IMG/VR virus record: IMGVR_UViG_3300043256_000236
Location: 58,945 to 122,944 of that record
DNA from: a virus
Direction: 5' to 3' (one strand)
DNA: 64,000 nt
The position numbers were made by a program, and so were the translations under genes. Below are positions 24,903 through 33,074 of this stretch, piece after piece. The notes beneath the pieces were generated by a model. The model saw only the letters and a list, made by a program, of their open reading frames with translations, was not told where the DNA came from and did no database searches. How positions within the stretch are numbered: the stretch's first letter is position 1; the number at the start of each line of letters is the position of its first letter.

Positions 24903-26771
24903 TTATAATAATTTTTGTATATTCTTAACAATAAAGCTGCCCTTTCTTTTATCCCCGTAAACAAGACAGATAACATCATCTTTACATAATCCCCTAAGCT
25001 TGGAAAATACGTCGGGGAAGACTACCGCGTGATCCACTGAATACGTAGAATCTGACATAGTCAAGAAACACATTGGCTTACCGGGATTCTTACCTCTTTT
25101 TGTTTTAGTATGTTTCACACTATCTATTATGACACACACAACAATATCATCCTGATTAGTAGCCTTAGCTATATCTAGGCAGGTATGTGTGGCAAGTGTT
25201 TGGTCTGCATCGTCGGCCTGAGAACAAGAAAGGGCGATTCCAAGAAAATACTTCTCCGCAGTAGCATTAGCCATGTTTGTATCCTTCAGTGGACTTTCTG
25301 TCATGGCGGCTTTCCTGGCCATCATTGTCCGTCTAGCATCACTGGCACACGGTGGTTTGACGACAATATCTCGATATCCATTGTCTAGCATTAGTTTTTC
25401 TAATTTCTTCTTAGTCCGTCCCCCTAGTTCGGACAACCACGACACTTTCTCTTCACTTGAAGTATATACAAATTTACTGTCCCCATCTGTGATTCCGTCA
25501 AAAGCAACATCGGCTTGGTCCAAGTATTCCTGTGTAGCTTTTACCAATTCACCCTTGGTCATTTGCTTGATAGTTTTTGTTTTGCATCCAGCAGGCTGGG
25601 ACATTTGTAGTAATATTTCCTGTGTAGTCATCTCACCAAGTTCCAGTTGATTGAAAAAATAAACTTTCTCTTTACCGGTTAGACCCTTTACTTCTACTTT
25701 TTTGCCAGATTCGTCATGAACAGAAGTCCCCAGTATTACTTCAAGTTCTCTGACCATCTCACTACGCTCCATACCGTAGCAATCGCACGCACCTGACTTA
25801 ATTAAAGCTATTCCAACATTTCTGTGAAAATCAGGGACAGAGGCCAAAAAGCCACCCCAAGTTCCCAAACATGGACTAGATACTTTTAAAGGGTCCATTC
25901 CTGGCGTTTCTGTGGCCGCTGAGACGATCTTCTTGATAGCCGAGGCACCAACACCCCTAATATGCGCCAGGCCAAAAGCTATGCCATTCTTTGTTTTTTC
26001 TGCCATCGTAAAATGTGTGTTTCCACTTCTGATGTCAGGAGGTAGAATTTCAACACCGAATAACCTGGCATCCTGTACTAATTTGTAAATCTCCTCCTTA
26101 GGATCACCCTTATAACTAGAATATGTAAGGTAACTTGTGAAGAACTCTCTAGGAAAGTGGCACTTTATCCAAGCAGTTTGGTATGCAATCAGACCATAAC
26201 TTACAGCATGGCTTTTATTAAAACTGTAGCGTTGACATTTTTCAATCCAACCAAAGATTTCTTCAGCTACTTCTAAGTCAATCTTGCCATATTCTTGGGC
26301 ACCTTTGATAAATTTAGACTTTACTTTAGCCATAAGCTTAGAATCCTTTTTACCTATAGCTTTTCTCAGCGTATCGGCACTTTCGGGACTAAGACCAGCC
26401 AAGTCGGTAGCTATTCTCAGCGCTTGCTCCTGATACACCATCTGGGCGTGAGTAGATTCTAATATCGGTTTTAAGGCGGGATGTAGATAAGTTATTTTTT
26501 TCTTTCCAAACTTAACGTCGACATAGGCTTGACTGAGCCCACTTTCAAGTGGACCTGGACGTAAAATACTCACTAACGCAGCCAATTCTTCTATACTATC
26601 GGGCTTTAATTTCTTTGACCAATCTTGACCAAGATTTTTTTCAAGCTGGAAGACTCCAACAGTATTACCACTAGCCAGAAGCCTCCATACGGCAGGGCAA
26701 TCCAAGTTGATGTTGTTGATATCGAACTTACCCCTGTCTACGCGACATTTACAATTAGCGAACTCTATCAT
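24903..26771 (-). CDS. dnaE: DNA polymerase III alpha, C-terminal half (fingers, beta-binding and OB domains)
   Basis: 622 residues, ribosome site AGAGGT. It starts just after the last catalytic aspartate of family C polymerases would occur. Recognisable motifs: GNTVGVFQLE (35-44), RPGPLESG (71-78), QMVYQEQ, FNKSHAVSYG, then FGLAHIRGVG of the helix-hairpin-helix region and a late OB fold including GKPMCFLTMSDSTYSVDHAV. No PHP or palm residues are present; they are in the gene at 36853-39228. Together they would form one polymerase. It is not a broken gene: it has its own start, ribosome site and full length. Confidence 0.9.
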   Translation of the reverse strand: MIEFANCKCRVDRGKFDINNINLDCPAVWRLLASGNTVGVFQLEKNLGQDWSKKLKPDSIEELAALVSILRPGPLESGLSQAYVDVKFGKKKITYLHPALKPILESTHAQMVYQEQALRIATDLAGLSPESADTLRKAIGKKDSKLMAKVKSKFIKGAQEYGKIDLEVAEEIFGWIEKCQRYSFNKSHAVSYGLIAYQTAWIKCHFPREFFTSYLTYSSYKGDPKEEIYKLVQDARLFGVEILPPDIRSGNTHFTMAEKTKNGIAFGLAHIRGVGASAIKKIVSAATETPGMDPLKVSSPCLGTWGGFLASVPDFHRNVGIALIKSGACDCYGMERSEMVRELEVILGTSVHDESGKKVEVKGLTGKEKVYFFNQLELGEMTTQEILLQMSQPAGCKTKTIKQMTKGELVKATQEYLDQADVAFDGITDGDSKFVYTSSEEKVSWLSELGGRTKKKLEKLMLDNGYRDIVVKPPCASDARRTMMARKAAMTESPLKDTNMANATAEKYFLGIALSCSQADDADQTLATHTCLDIAKATNQDDIVVCVIIDSVKHTKTKRGKNPGKPMCFLTMSDSTYSVDHAVVFPDVFSKLRGLCKDDVICLVYGDKRKGSFIVKNIQKLL

Positions 26772-26811
26772 ACTACATTATACCTCTAACTAAACGATTT
26801 GTTCCATGTTT

Positions 26812-27744
26812 TTACAATATAATATCAACAGAAAAAAATTGTCCCTTTATATCTTGCCATATATTATGAGACAATCCTCCGTCAGATTGTATTGCATAGT
26901 AATTATTATGTAACTCGTATCCGGCTGATGCTATTTTATTAGTTTGTGCATCATTATGGATAGCTTGTTCGCACACATCAAGTAGGTCTGATAAATCTTG
27001 CTTGACAGACAAGTAATGCACATCTGGTTCCATACAGTTAAGCCATCGAACATCTTGTAGACAACATGACACCACAGCAGAACCGACACCAAGGGTCTCG
27101 AACATACGATAGGTTAACGGACTATTGCCCGGCATACATAGCGATAGCAGTGATTGATTTATGGTTCTGAGATAGAAGCTCCTTGGACGATGACCAATTT
27201 CTACACCGCTAATATCTCTCGGTTCAGTCCCACCCTCTTGCCCAACAATACCACCAACGAACCACGGTTGACTTTTCAGGATTTCGCACGCACGGATTCT
27301 TAGGTTGTCTTTTGTACTCTGTGCTCCTGTTGGCAATCCAAAGAAACACGCCTTGGGCTTCTTTGTCGATGGTTTAGGTAAACCACCAATCAGAAATGGA
27401 TGTACCGTTATCATCTTATCCAGTATCCGTGGATCATAGATGGCAAGGTTATTATCCCACTGTATTTTTGCGAAAGCAGATACTTTATCGATTAATTCAT
27501 CTGGCAGACCGTCGAGTTTGAATACATTCAAGTCTCCTAAAGATACAAGAACTATTTGACCACGAAAAGCCAATATTTCATCGACGATAAACTGGTCCAG
27601 AGCGTGAGGCCATATGCAGTCCACAAACCATATATCTGCGTCATTCCTGTTAGTTAGCGTATGTCCATATCTTTGGAGGGTTTGCAGTAAAGCGTACATT
27701 CTTGGTGGTGTAGCCTTGTGGATTGCAAGTGTGCGTATCTTCAT
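26812..27744 (-). CDS. Probable GT-B-type glycosyltransferase
   Basis: 310 residues. N-terminal half alternates helices and strands around DADIWFVDCIWPH and QIVLVSLGDLNVFK. The C-terminal half contains LCMPGNSPLTYRMFETLGVG, the sort of segment that in exostosin-like and related enzymes binds the nucleotide sugar (start of the donor domain with a conserved Glu). The absence of the classic GT4 glutamates makes the exact family uncertain. It opens the right half of the sugar island as transcribed last. Confidence 0.55.
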   Translation of the reverse strand: MKIRTLAIHKATPPRMYALLQTLQRYGHTLTNRNDADIWFVDCIWPHALDQFIVDEILAFRGQIVLVSLGDLNVFKLDGLPDELIDKVSAFAKIQWDNNLAIYDPRILDKMITVHPFLIGGLPKPSTKKPKACFFGLPTGAQSTKDNLRIRACEILKSQPWFVGGIVGQEGGTEPRDISGVEIGHRPRSFYLRTINQSLLSLCMPGNSPLTYRMFETLGVGSAVVSCCLQDVRWLNCMEPDVHYLSVKQDLSDLLDVCEQAIHNDAQTNKIASAGYELHNNYYAIQSDGGLSHNIWQDIKGQFFSVDIIL

Positions 27745-27759
27745 TATCTTATCCCCTAA

Positions 27760-28446
27760 TTATTCGAATGTGTATCCAAATCTATTAACAATGTATTTAT
27801 CCATTTTCTCAACCGATTGTCTAAGCTTGGCGTCATAATACTCTTGATACCTGCCATGTTTAGAAGTATTCACCTTCGCCATTGTTGCTAGAGTGTTTTT
27901 CTGTTGTTCTGTTATTCCAACAGTGGTATCTGCCAGGAAATTAGTTAGGTCTTCTCTAAGGTTTTCGGTACGGCACAAATGAATATTAAATACCATATCA
28001 TCTGTTATGGACTTGGTTTTCAATGCTTTGAATACCACAGCTTGATTACGACAATAACTTTGTATATAATAGTATGTGTAAATTCCTATCCCAAGCCTAT
28101 TGATTAATCCAAAATCTATGTTATGGACTTTGGTATTCAAATTGGCAATCTTACTCATGAATTCAACAAAGTTTGTTTGTTTGCCATTGGGATGTAATAC
28201 TTTAAAAGGCCCTTTTAAAGCTTCTGTTCTCTGAGTACTAGCATACCAGGATACATACCAATCCCACGGATTACGGATTGTGCCCAGTATAGGTTTCTGT
28301 CTATATCTCTTTGGGATATCACATGCTTTGTCATGAACTATTCCATTGTATTTGGCGTTCGGTATGTTGTTAGTCAGATATTCTCGAATAAATGATCCTC
28401 CAGTTTTTTGAAGATGTATACAAATAAAATGTGGTGTGACAATCAT
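27760..28446 (-). CDS. Sulfotransferase-family protein
   Basis: About 228 residues from ATG 28446 (ribosome site AAGGA; ATGA overlap with the upstream stop). HLQKTGGSFIREYL matches the 5'-phosphosulfate-binding loop of PAPS-dependent sulfotransferases, and GTIRNPWDWYVSWY the 3'-phosphate-binding region. The spacing of about 45 residues is normal for this family. It would transfer sulfate from PAPS to a sugar or other acceptor. Surrounding glycosyltransferases suggest the acceptor is a glycan. No PAPS-synthesis gene is in the window, so the donor would come from the host. Confidence 0.75.
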   Translation of the reverse strand: MIVTPHFICIHLQKTGGSFIREYLTNNIPNAKYNGIVHDKACDIPKRYRQKPILGTIRNPWDWYVSWYASTQRTEALKGPFKVLHPNGKQTNFVEFMSKIANLNTKVHNIDFGLINRLGIGIYTYYYIQSYCRNQAVVFKALKTKSITDDMVFNIHLCRTENLREDLTNFLADTTVGITEQQKNTLATMAKVNTSKHGRYQEYYDAKLRQSVEKMDKYIVNRFGYTFE

Positions 28447-29348
28447 TTGCAAATTCCTTGTACTTGATTCAGAAGCTCTACCACGCGATCACTATAAGTG
28501 GGACATCTATCAAAACCGCACTTACGTATTTTTTCCCTCTCATCATCGTGGTCGCAATAATAATCTATTGTTGTTTTCAGTGAGTTCATGTCGTGTCGCG
28601 GGAATACGACCAACTCTTCCCCAATTACAAATTCCTGCTCCATACCAACTGTTGCTGGATGTAACAAGAATCCACCGCGACCACGTTGTTCGTATAGACG
28701 ATTACTCCAATAATAATTGCCAGGTAACGAATCACCAACTACAACCTTTGTCGACCTTAGTAATTTATTTAGCTCTAACCCACGAATTTGGTCGCACGGG
28801 TTTTCAGATGCGCCAAAGACCTTGAATTTCTTCCCATAAGTGTCTTGCAGGAAGTTTACTAATTTCTTGCGATACTCGTTGTACACACTGCCGACAAAGA
28901 TAATATCACAATCAACAGCGATAGGGTCTACCCATACACGATCGGGAGCGTGAAGGCCTTGTCGTAAGGTGATGTGGTCAACTCCAAACTGAGCCTTCCA
29001 CTGATCGTCGCACCCACCATCAGTTGTGCAAACTAGGTCTGACAAATATAGTTTGCGTTTTCTTATTATGGTTTGTGCCCTGTCGAGGTAGAAGAGTCTG
29101 TCGAAACTCCAGTGTACCACCAGAATATTCTGTTGATTTAACCACGGCAGTAGTATTCCAAAATAGTCAGCCCCTTTGCCACACAACACGAAGTCTGGTT
29201 TGTTGCTGGTGATTATCTGCTTAATCTTAGTCAGGGCTGTTTCTAGAGGCACTTTGGTCACATTGATCCCTAGTTCGTTGAATGCCGTTGTTATGTAGTT
29301 GCCGCTAGAGAAGAAGTGGTCAAACTTATCGATATATATAATGTTCAC
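28443..29348 (-). CDS. CgeB-like GT-B glycosyltransferase
   Basis: 302 residues from GTG 29348, chosen because GGAGGT lies nine bases upstream. The N-terminal half reads NIIYIDKFDHFFSSGNYITT then LVVHWSFDRLFYLDR; the donor domain has CDIIFVGSVYNEYRKKLV and RLYEQRGRGGFLLHPA, matching the spore-protein CgeB/DUF3880-type glycosyltransferases common in phage sugar clusters. Its stop overlaps the sulfotransferase start, indicating one operon. Confidence 0.65.
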   Translation of the reverse strand: MNIIYIDKFDHFFSSGNYITTAFNELGINVTKVPLETALTKIKQIITSNKPDFVLCGKGADYFGILLPWLNQQNILVVHWSFDRLFYLDRAQTIIRKRKLYLSDLVCTTDGGCDDQWKAQFGVDHITLRQGLHAPDRVWVDPIAVDCDIIFVGSVYNEYRKKLVNFLQDTYGKKFKVFGASENPCDQIRGLELNKLLRSTKVVVGDSLPGNYYWSNRLYEQRGRGGFLLHPATVGMEQEFVIGEELVVFPRHDMNSLKTTIDYYCDHDDEREKIRKCGFDRCPTYSDRVVELLNQVQGICK

Positions 29349-29387
29349 AATAACATACCTCCACAAAACTGTCCTGTGCAATTCTAA

Positions 29388-30107
29388 TTAAGCAGGCTTC
29401 TTCCACAATGCACGGACGTATCTCTGCCCCTTGTCTCCACTGAGTTTCCACTTAGCTACTTCTTCCATACCACATCTCTCGCGCAGTATGTCCAGTGCTT
29501 TGTATTCGAATTCTGTCATATGTCCCGCTGGGCTGAAGCGTATCAACTCGGAAGCGTTCTTAATTGGAACTTCGATATGGATATGGCCATTCGGCTTCAG
29601 CATCTTTACAGCTTTGTCCATTGATTCAAGGGGGTTAATAACATGCTCAAGTGTGTTCCAGAACACTACCAAATCGAATTTATTATCAACTGCAAATGGG
29701 TCATCTTCCACAAAACCATGAAAAATATCTAAGCCATAATTATGTCTTGCCCATGCAATGGCTTGCCAACTTAATTCGTTACCGTATACTTTCCATCCCT
29801 TTGATTGGGCAATGTGCATTACAAAACCTGCTGCTGCTCCTACATCATAAAGTTTACCTACAGTAACGTGTGGTTTAATGAGATCCAATTGTTCAGAAGC
29901 CTGGGTAAGACGCTTCTTCCTGGTTTCTGAATTGGTACAAGCAGTAAGCATCATATTTGCTAACGACTGCTTCAAAGCAGCCTTGGACGGCACTTCAGTA
30001 TTCCAATGCACCTGGCACATTTTACATGCAAAAAATTTATCAACCACCGGACCAGACAATTTACTTCCGCAAAATCTACATTTCATAATTTTTGTATGAC
30101 TAATCAC
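29388..30107 (-). CDS. SAM-dependent methyltransferase with N-terminal zinc knuckle
   Basis: 239 residues from GTG 30107, which makes a GTGA overlap with the upstream stop and is well spaced from GGGAG. N-terminus MKCRFCGSKL ... CKMCQ is a four-cysteine knuckle. The Rossmann part has LYDVGAAAGFVMHIA (motif I), VYGNELS, FDLVVFWNTLEHV (motif IV) and LKPNGHIHIEVP. Zinc-knuckle-plus-methyltransferase proteins of this type are often linked to sugar C-methylation in deoxysugar pathways, but I cannot show that here. Confidence 0.75.
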   Translation of the reverse strand: MISHTKIMKCRFCGSKLSGPVVDKFFACKMCQVHWNTEVPSKAALKQSLANMMLTACTNSETRKKRLTQASEQLDLIKPHVTVGKLYDVGAAAGFVMHIAQSKGWKVYGNELSWQAIAWARHNYGLDIFHGFVEDDPFAVDNKFDLVVFWNTLEHVINPLESMDKAVKMLKPNGHIHIEVPIKNASELIRFSPAGHMTEFEYKALDILRERCGMEEVAKWKLSGDKGQRYVRALWKKPA

Positions 30108-30865
30108 TTTATCCATCTCCCAGCTTCACGAATTTTCCTAACCAAACTCTGGTCTTTTGGCCATACTTTTCTGTCTGGCCTACCGTAATTGATTACATCA
30201 ATTATTACACCCATAGCGTCACAAGCATGGACAAAAACCGACGAAGATAAAACTCTATACCTAGCCTCACGGGCTAAAACAAAAGAAAAATTGATGTCTG
30301 GATCAGCGCAGTAGTGGTTGCCACCAAGCCCTGTATCTATAACTGGTAAATCTGGTAAGTGTTTTTTGATCCAATCTGCGCAATCCCAATCGTGTGTGGT
30401 ATGGAATTCTATTTGTGTATGTCTGTATATGTACCCGTTTGGGTAGCAAGACGAAACAAGGTCCATGGCTCTTGCTTCGGTATCCGGGGGAATAAAAACT
30501 TCAAGTTGATTGTCGTCAGGTGTAATACCGCATTCCTTCCAGTTGGTCGCAATTTTACATCCTTTTATGATTGATTCGTGCAAACAACTTATGGACATAT
30601 CATAATGTTTGGATAGTCGCTCGAATTGTAGAATATTCAATTCCTTTTGACACTCGAATCCTAAATCGGATCTCCACGGGTTGTCAATATTTACAAAACC
30701 TTTTACATATGGACATTCTCTCAATAGGCCAGAATTGAAAACTTCAGGTCTACACATCAAATCAATAGTATGTCCTTGTTTATAAAGATGTCTCAAAATT
30801 GGTGTCAATAAGACAACATCCCCCAATCCGTGCCAGTATAGAATGATTACTTTCTTATTTTTCAT
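30104..30865 (-). CDS. Heptosyltransferase-like glycosyltransferase (GT9)
   Basis: 253 residues, ribosome site AAGGG. MKNKKVIILYWHGLGDVVLL with TPILRHL at the N-terminus is the GT9 opening, where the Gly-x-Gly-D loop binds donor and acceptor. The C-terminal half ends with ARYRVLSSSVFVHACDAMG where GT9 enzymes have the conserved DSG-HLA segment; here it is D-free and Ser-rich, so the catalytic site is divergent. One of three GT9-like genes in the cluster. Confidence 0.6.
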   Translation of the reverse strand: MKNKKVIILYWHGLGDVVLLTPILRHLYKQGHTIDLMCRPEVFNSGLLRECPYVKGFVNIDNPWRSDLGFECQKELNILQFERLSKHYDMSISCLHESIIKGCKIATNWKECGITPDDNQLEVFIPPDTEARAMDLVSSCYPNGYIYRHTQIEFHTTHDWDCADWIKKHLPDLPVIDTGLGGNHYCADPDINFSFVLAREARYRVLSSSVFVHACDAMGVIIDVINYGRPDRKVWPKDQSLVRKIREAGRWIK

Positions 30866-30869
30866 ATAT

Positions 30870-31430
30870 CTAAACCCTTAAGATAACCTCAATAAAAGCT
30901 TCTGCTCCCATCTGAGTTTGGTCAACGTTACCCAGTGAATAATCATAGTCCGTATCTACTATTTTTACAGACAATATGTCAACATCAAACTGTTTCAACC
31001 ATGATTGAATGTGAATAGATTTGGGCAACTGACTGCATGTCTTCATGGTGAAAGACCATAAATGACTTTTGTTAAAAGTACTGGGCCACTTGTCGTGTTC
31101 ATATAATGTTTCGTCGGGGACAGTAAAGAAAACAATCCCGCCCGGCCTTACAATTCGTATCCACGATTTAAGTGCTTGAGCAGGATCGCCGATGTGTTCT
31201 AGGCAATTCGATGAATAGGCGAAGTCAACACTGTCATCTTTCATTTCTCCCATCGTTTGAGCTTCATGGGCACTGCTATGGTGCAACTTATCATAAGGGA
31301 TCACGTTGCCGTCAATAATTTGCAGGATGTCTTTACCACATCCTATGTCTATTCCATTACCACAAAGATACCTATGAAAATATCCAGCTGCTAAGCGACG
31401 AGGATATCCTTTTCTTGTTTCGTTACTCAT
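30870..31430 (-). CDS. SAM-dependent methyltransferase
   Basis: 186 residues from ATG 31430 (ribosome site GAGGAGG); an upstream in-frame start at 31466 is not supported. Motif I is GNGIDIGCGKDILQIIDGN; the motif IV region is DSVDFAYSSNCLEHIGDP, followed by IRIVRPGGIVFFTVPDE. Compact class I fold. Substrate unknown; packed between two GT9-type genes, sharing four bases with the downstream-coded neighbour. Confidence 0.75.
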   Translation of the reverse strand: MSNETRKGYPRRLAAGYFHRYLCGNGIDIGCGKDILQIIDGNVIPYDKLHHSSAHEAQTMGEMKDDSVDFAYSSNCLEHIGDPAQALKSWIRIVRPGGIVFFTVPDETLYEHDKWPSTFNKSHLWSFTMKTCSQLPKSIHIQSWLKQFDVDILSVKIVDTDYDYSLGNVDQTQMGAEAFIEVILRV

Positions 31431-32113
31431 AATTCCTCCTCTTGTACATGATGATATGGTGCCCACTCTGGTACAATTCGTTCACTATAAGATGGTGAGT
31501 CTAGAATATGCCGTATATACACGCTACTTTGTATTCGTTGACTGACAGCCATTATACTTATTATTCCTTGAAATGTTGTGACGTGTTGGGCCATGCTTAC
31601 AACACCAAGTGCTTCCAATAAAGATGTTTTATTGGTTAAATTAATAACGTTATCGCCTTTTATCTTCTTAGCTGTCTCACTTGTTCCTAAAACTACAACT
31701 GGGTAGCATGAATTTTTAATTGTTGTATCTATGATTTTTTCAGTCAATATTCTTTTTTGATCTGGTCTACCAGATCGTGGATTCAAGACAACATAATGTT
31801 CTGGTAAATCAGATACTTTAGGGAAAACAAAGTTTGGGAAGACACACCAGTCGTCTGGGGAAGATAGTATTTTACCAAATTTCTTATGAGGTGTAAAAGC
31901 AGAGTATATTCTTGGGTTTATTGTGTCTGGTTTGTCTACAAACTCCACACGTATATTTGGCATTAACGAGTAAATTTGTCTAATCAATCCTTGCCATTTT
32001 TTGTTATCTGTGTGGTGTCTACATAGAATATGCTCTATCTTCGCAACGTGATATAGAATACATAAATTTATATATGTATCTCCAATTGTACCGCTACATC
32101 CGTAAGTTTTCAT
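31427..32113 (-). CDS. GT9-like glycosyltransferase (small, divergent)
   Basis: 228 residues from ATG 32113 (ribosome site AAGGAG; GTG or ATG further upstream lacks one). HYVVLNPRSGRPDQKR resembles the GT9 donor-binding strand and loop, and INLTNKTSLLEALGVV with TTFQGIISIMA the later nucleotide-binding part, with the usual Asp-Ser-Gly missing. The N-terminal domain is shorter than in classic heptosyltransferases. It overlaps the heptose-kinase-like gene by 20 bases, strengthening the heptose idea. Confidence 0.55.
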   Translation of the reverse strand: MKTYGCSGTIGDTYINLCILYHVAKIEHILCRHHTDNKKWQGLIRQIYSLMPNIRVEFVDKPDTINPRIYSAFTPHKKFGKILSSPDDWCVFPNFVFPKVSDLPEHYVVLNPRSGRPDQKRILTEKIIDTTIKNSCYPVVVLGTSETAKKIKGDNVINLTNKTSLLEALGVVSMAQHVTTFQGIISIMAVSQRIQSSVYIRHILDSPSYSERIVPEWAPYHHVQEEEL

Positions 32114-33074
32114 CTTGTAACTCCTTGAGCGAACACACGGCAGTACCGGTTTTACCCACGACAATTCCTGCCGCCAGGTTGCTTAATTTGACAGCTTGTT
32201 GCAAATTGTAGTCATTGGCGACACAAGCTGCAAAAGTGCTTAATACAGTATCTCCTGCTCCTGTTACATCAAGTATCATTTGTGGATCATCTCGATTGAT
32301 AGATATGTGTGCTGGGAAAATATGTGACTGTCCTTCTTGATCAAGTAAGAAAATACCATCATGCGACATAGTGATTATAACCGCTTTTAAGTTGAATTTT
32401 TTCTTAATGGCGTGAGCCAAATCTTGTACTGTCTCATTATTGTCAGACACTACCAGTTGCTTAGCTTCAGCGAGGTTAGGTGTAATACAAAATACATCAC
32501 AGAACAATTCACTATTGACTGGCTTGATGTCACATATAATTGGACATACAAATGACGATCTGATTACTTTCATTACTTTATCCGTAACAGTTCCTTTAGC
32601 ATAATCAGACACAACTATTACATCAAAGTGTTGCTGTTGACTAAGTTTCTTTAGATGTTCTATCATTGTAGACTCATGTCTTTTTCTGTGCGATAAGGTT
32701 TTTATTGTTGAATCATCATCGTATCGTACCATATGCTGTCTATTTGCAATAATACGTGTTTTAGAGATAGATGGAGCAGTTGAAAAAATTAAATTATTAC
32801 ATCCAATCAGATGTATCTTCAATTGTTGTTTTAGTTGATTTCCTGTGTAGTCGTCACCAATATACCCTACAAGTTTAACATTACATCCGAATGATTTAAG
32901 ATTTACCGCCACATTTGCTGCTCCACCAGCAGCGACATTTTCTTTAGATATAAGAACAACAGGAACAGGTGCTTCTGGAGATATACGGGTAGCTGTACCA
33001 TACTTGTAAATATCAAGCATAATATCTCCAATCACTAAAATTCGTGCATCATTGAATGTCAATGATTGTGTCAT
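32094..33074 (-). CDS. HldE/RfaE1-like sugar-phosphate kinase (PfkB family)
   Basis: 326 residues, ribosome site GAGGAG, ATGA overlap with the upstream stop. PfkB-family carbohydrate kinase: VIGDIMLDIYKYG at the N-terminus, GGAANVAVNLKSFG as the sugar-binding GG loop, CDIKPVNSELF and ITPNLAEAKQL, and the ATP/anion-hole motif DVTGAGDTVLSTFA with the catalytic Asp. The segment RISPEAPVPVV is characteristic of the heptose-7-phosphate kinase domain of HldE. The nucleotidyltransferase half of HldE is absent. Would make heptose 1,7-bisphosphate; the rest of the ADP-heptose route must come from the host. Confidence 0.82.
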   Translation of the reverse strand: MTQSLTFNDARILVIGDIMLDIYKYGTATRISPEAPVPVVLISKENVAAGGAANVAVNLKSFGCNVKLVGYIGDDYTGNQLKQQLKIHLIGCNNLIFSTAPSISKTRIIANRQHMVRYDDDSTIKTLSHRKRHESTMIEHLKKLSQQQHFDVIVVSDYAKGTVTDKVMKVIRSSFVCPIICDIKPVNSELFCDVFCITPNLAEAKQLVVSDNNETVQDLAHAIKKKFNLKAVIITMSHDGIFLLDQEGQSHIFPAHISINRDDPQMILDVTGAGDTVLSTFAACVANDYNLQQAVKLSNLAAGIVVGKTGTAVCSLKELQDENLRM

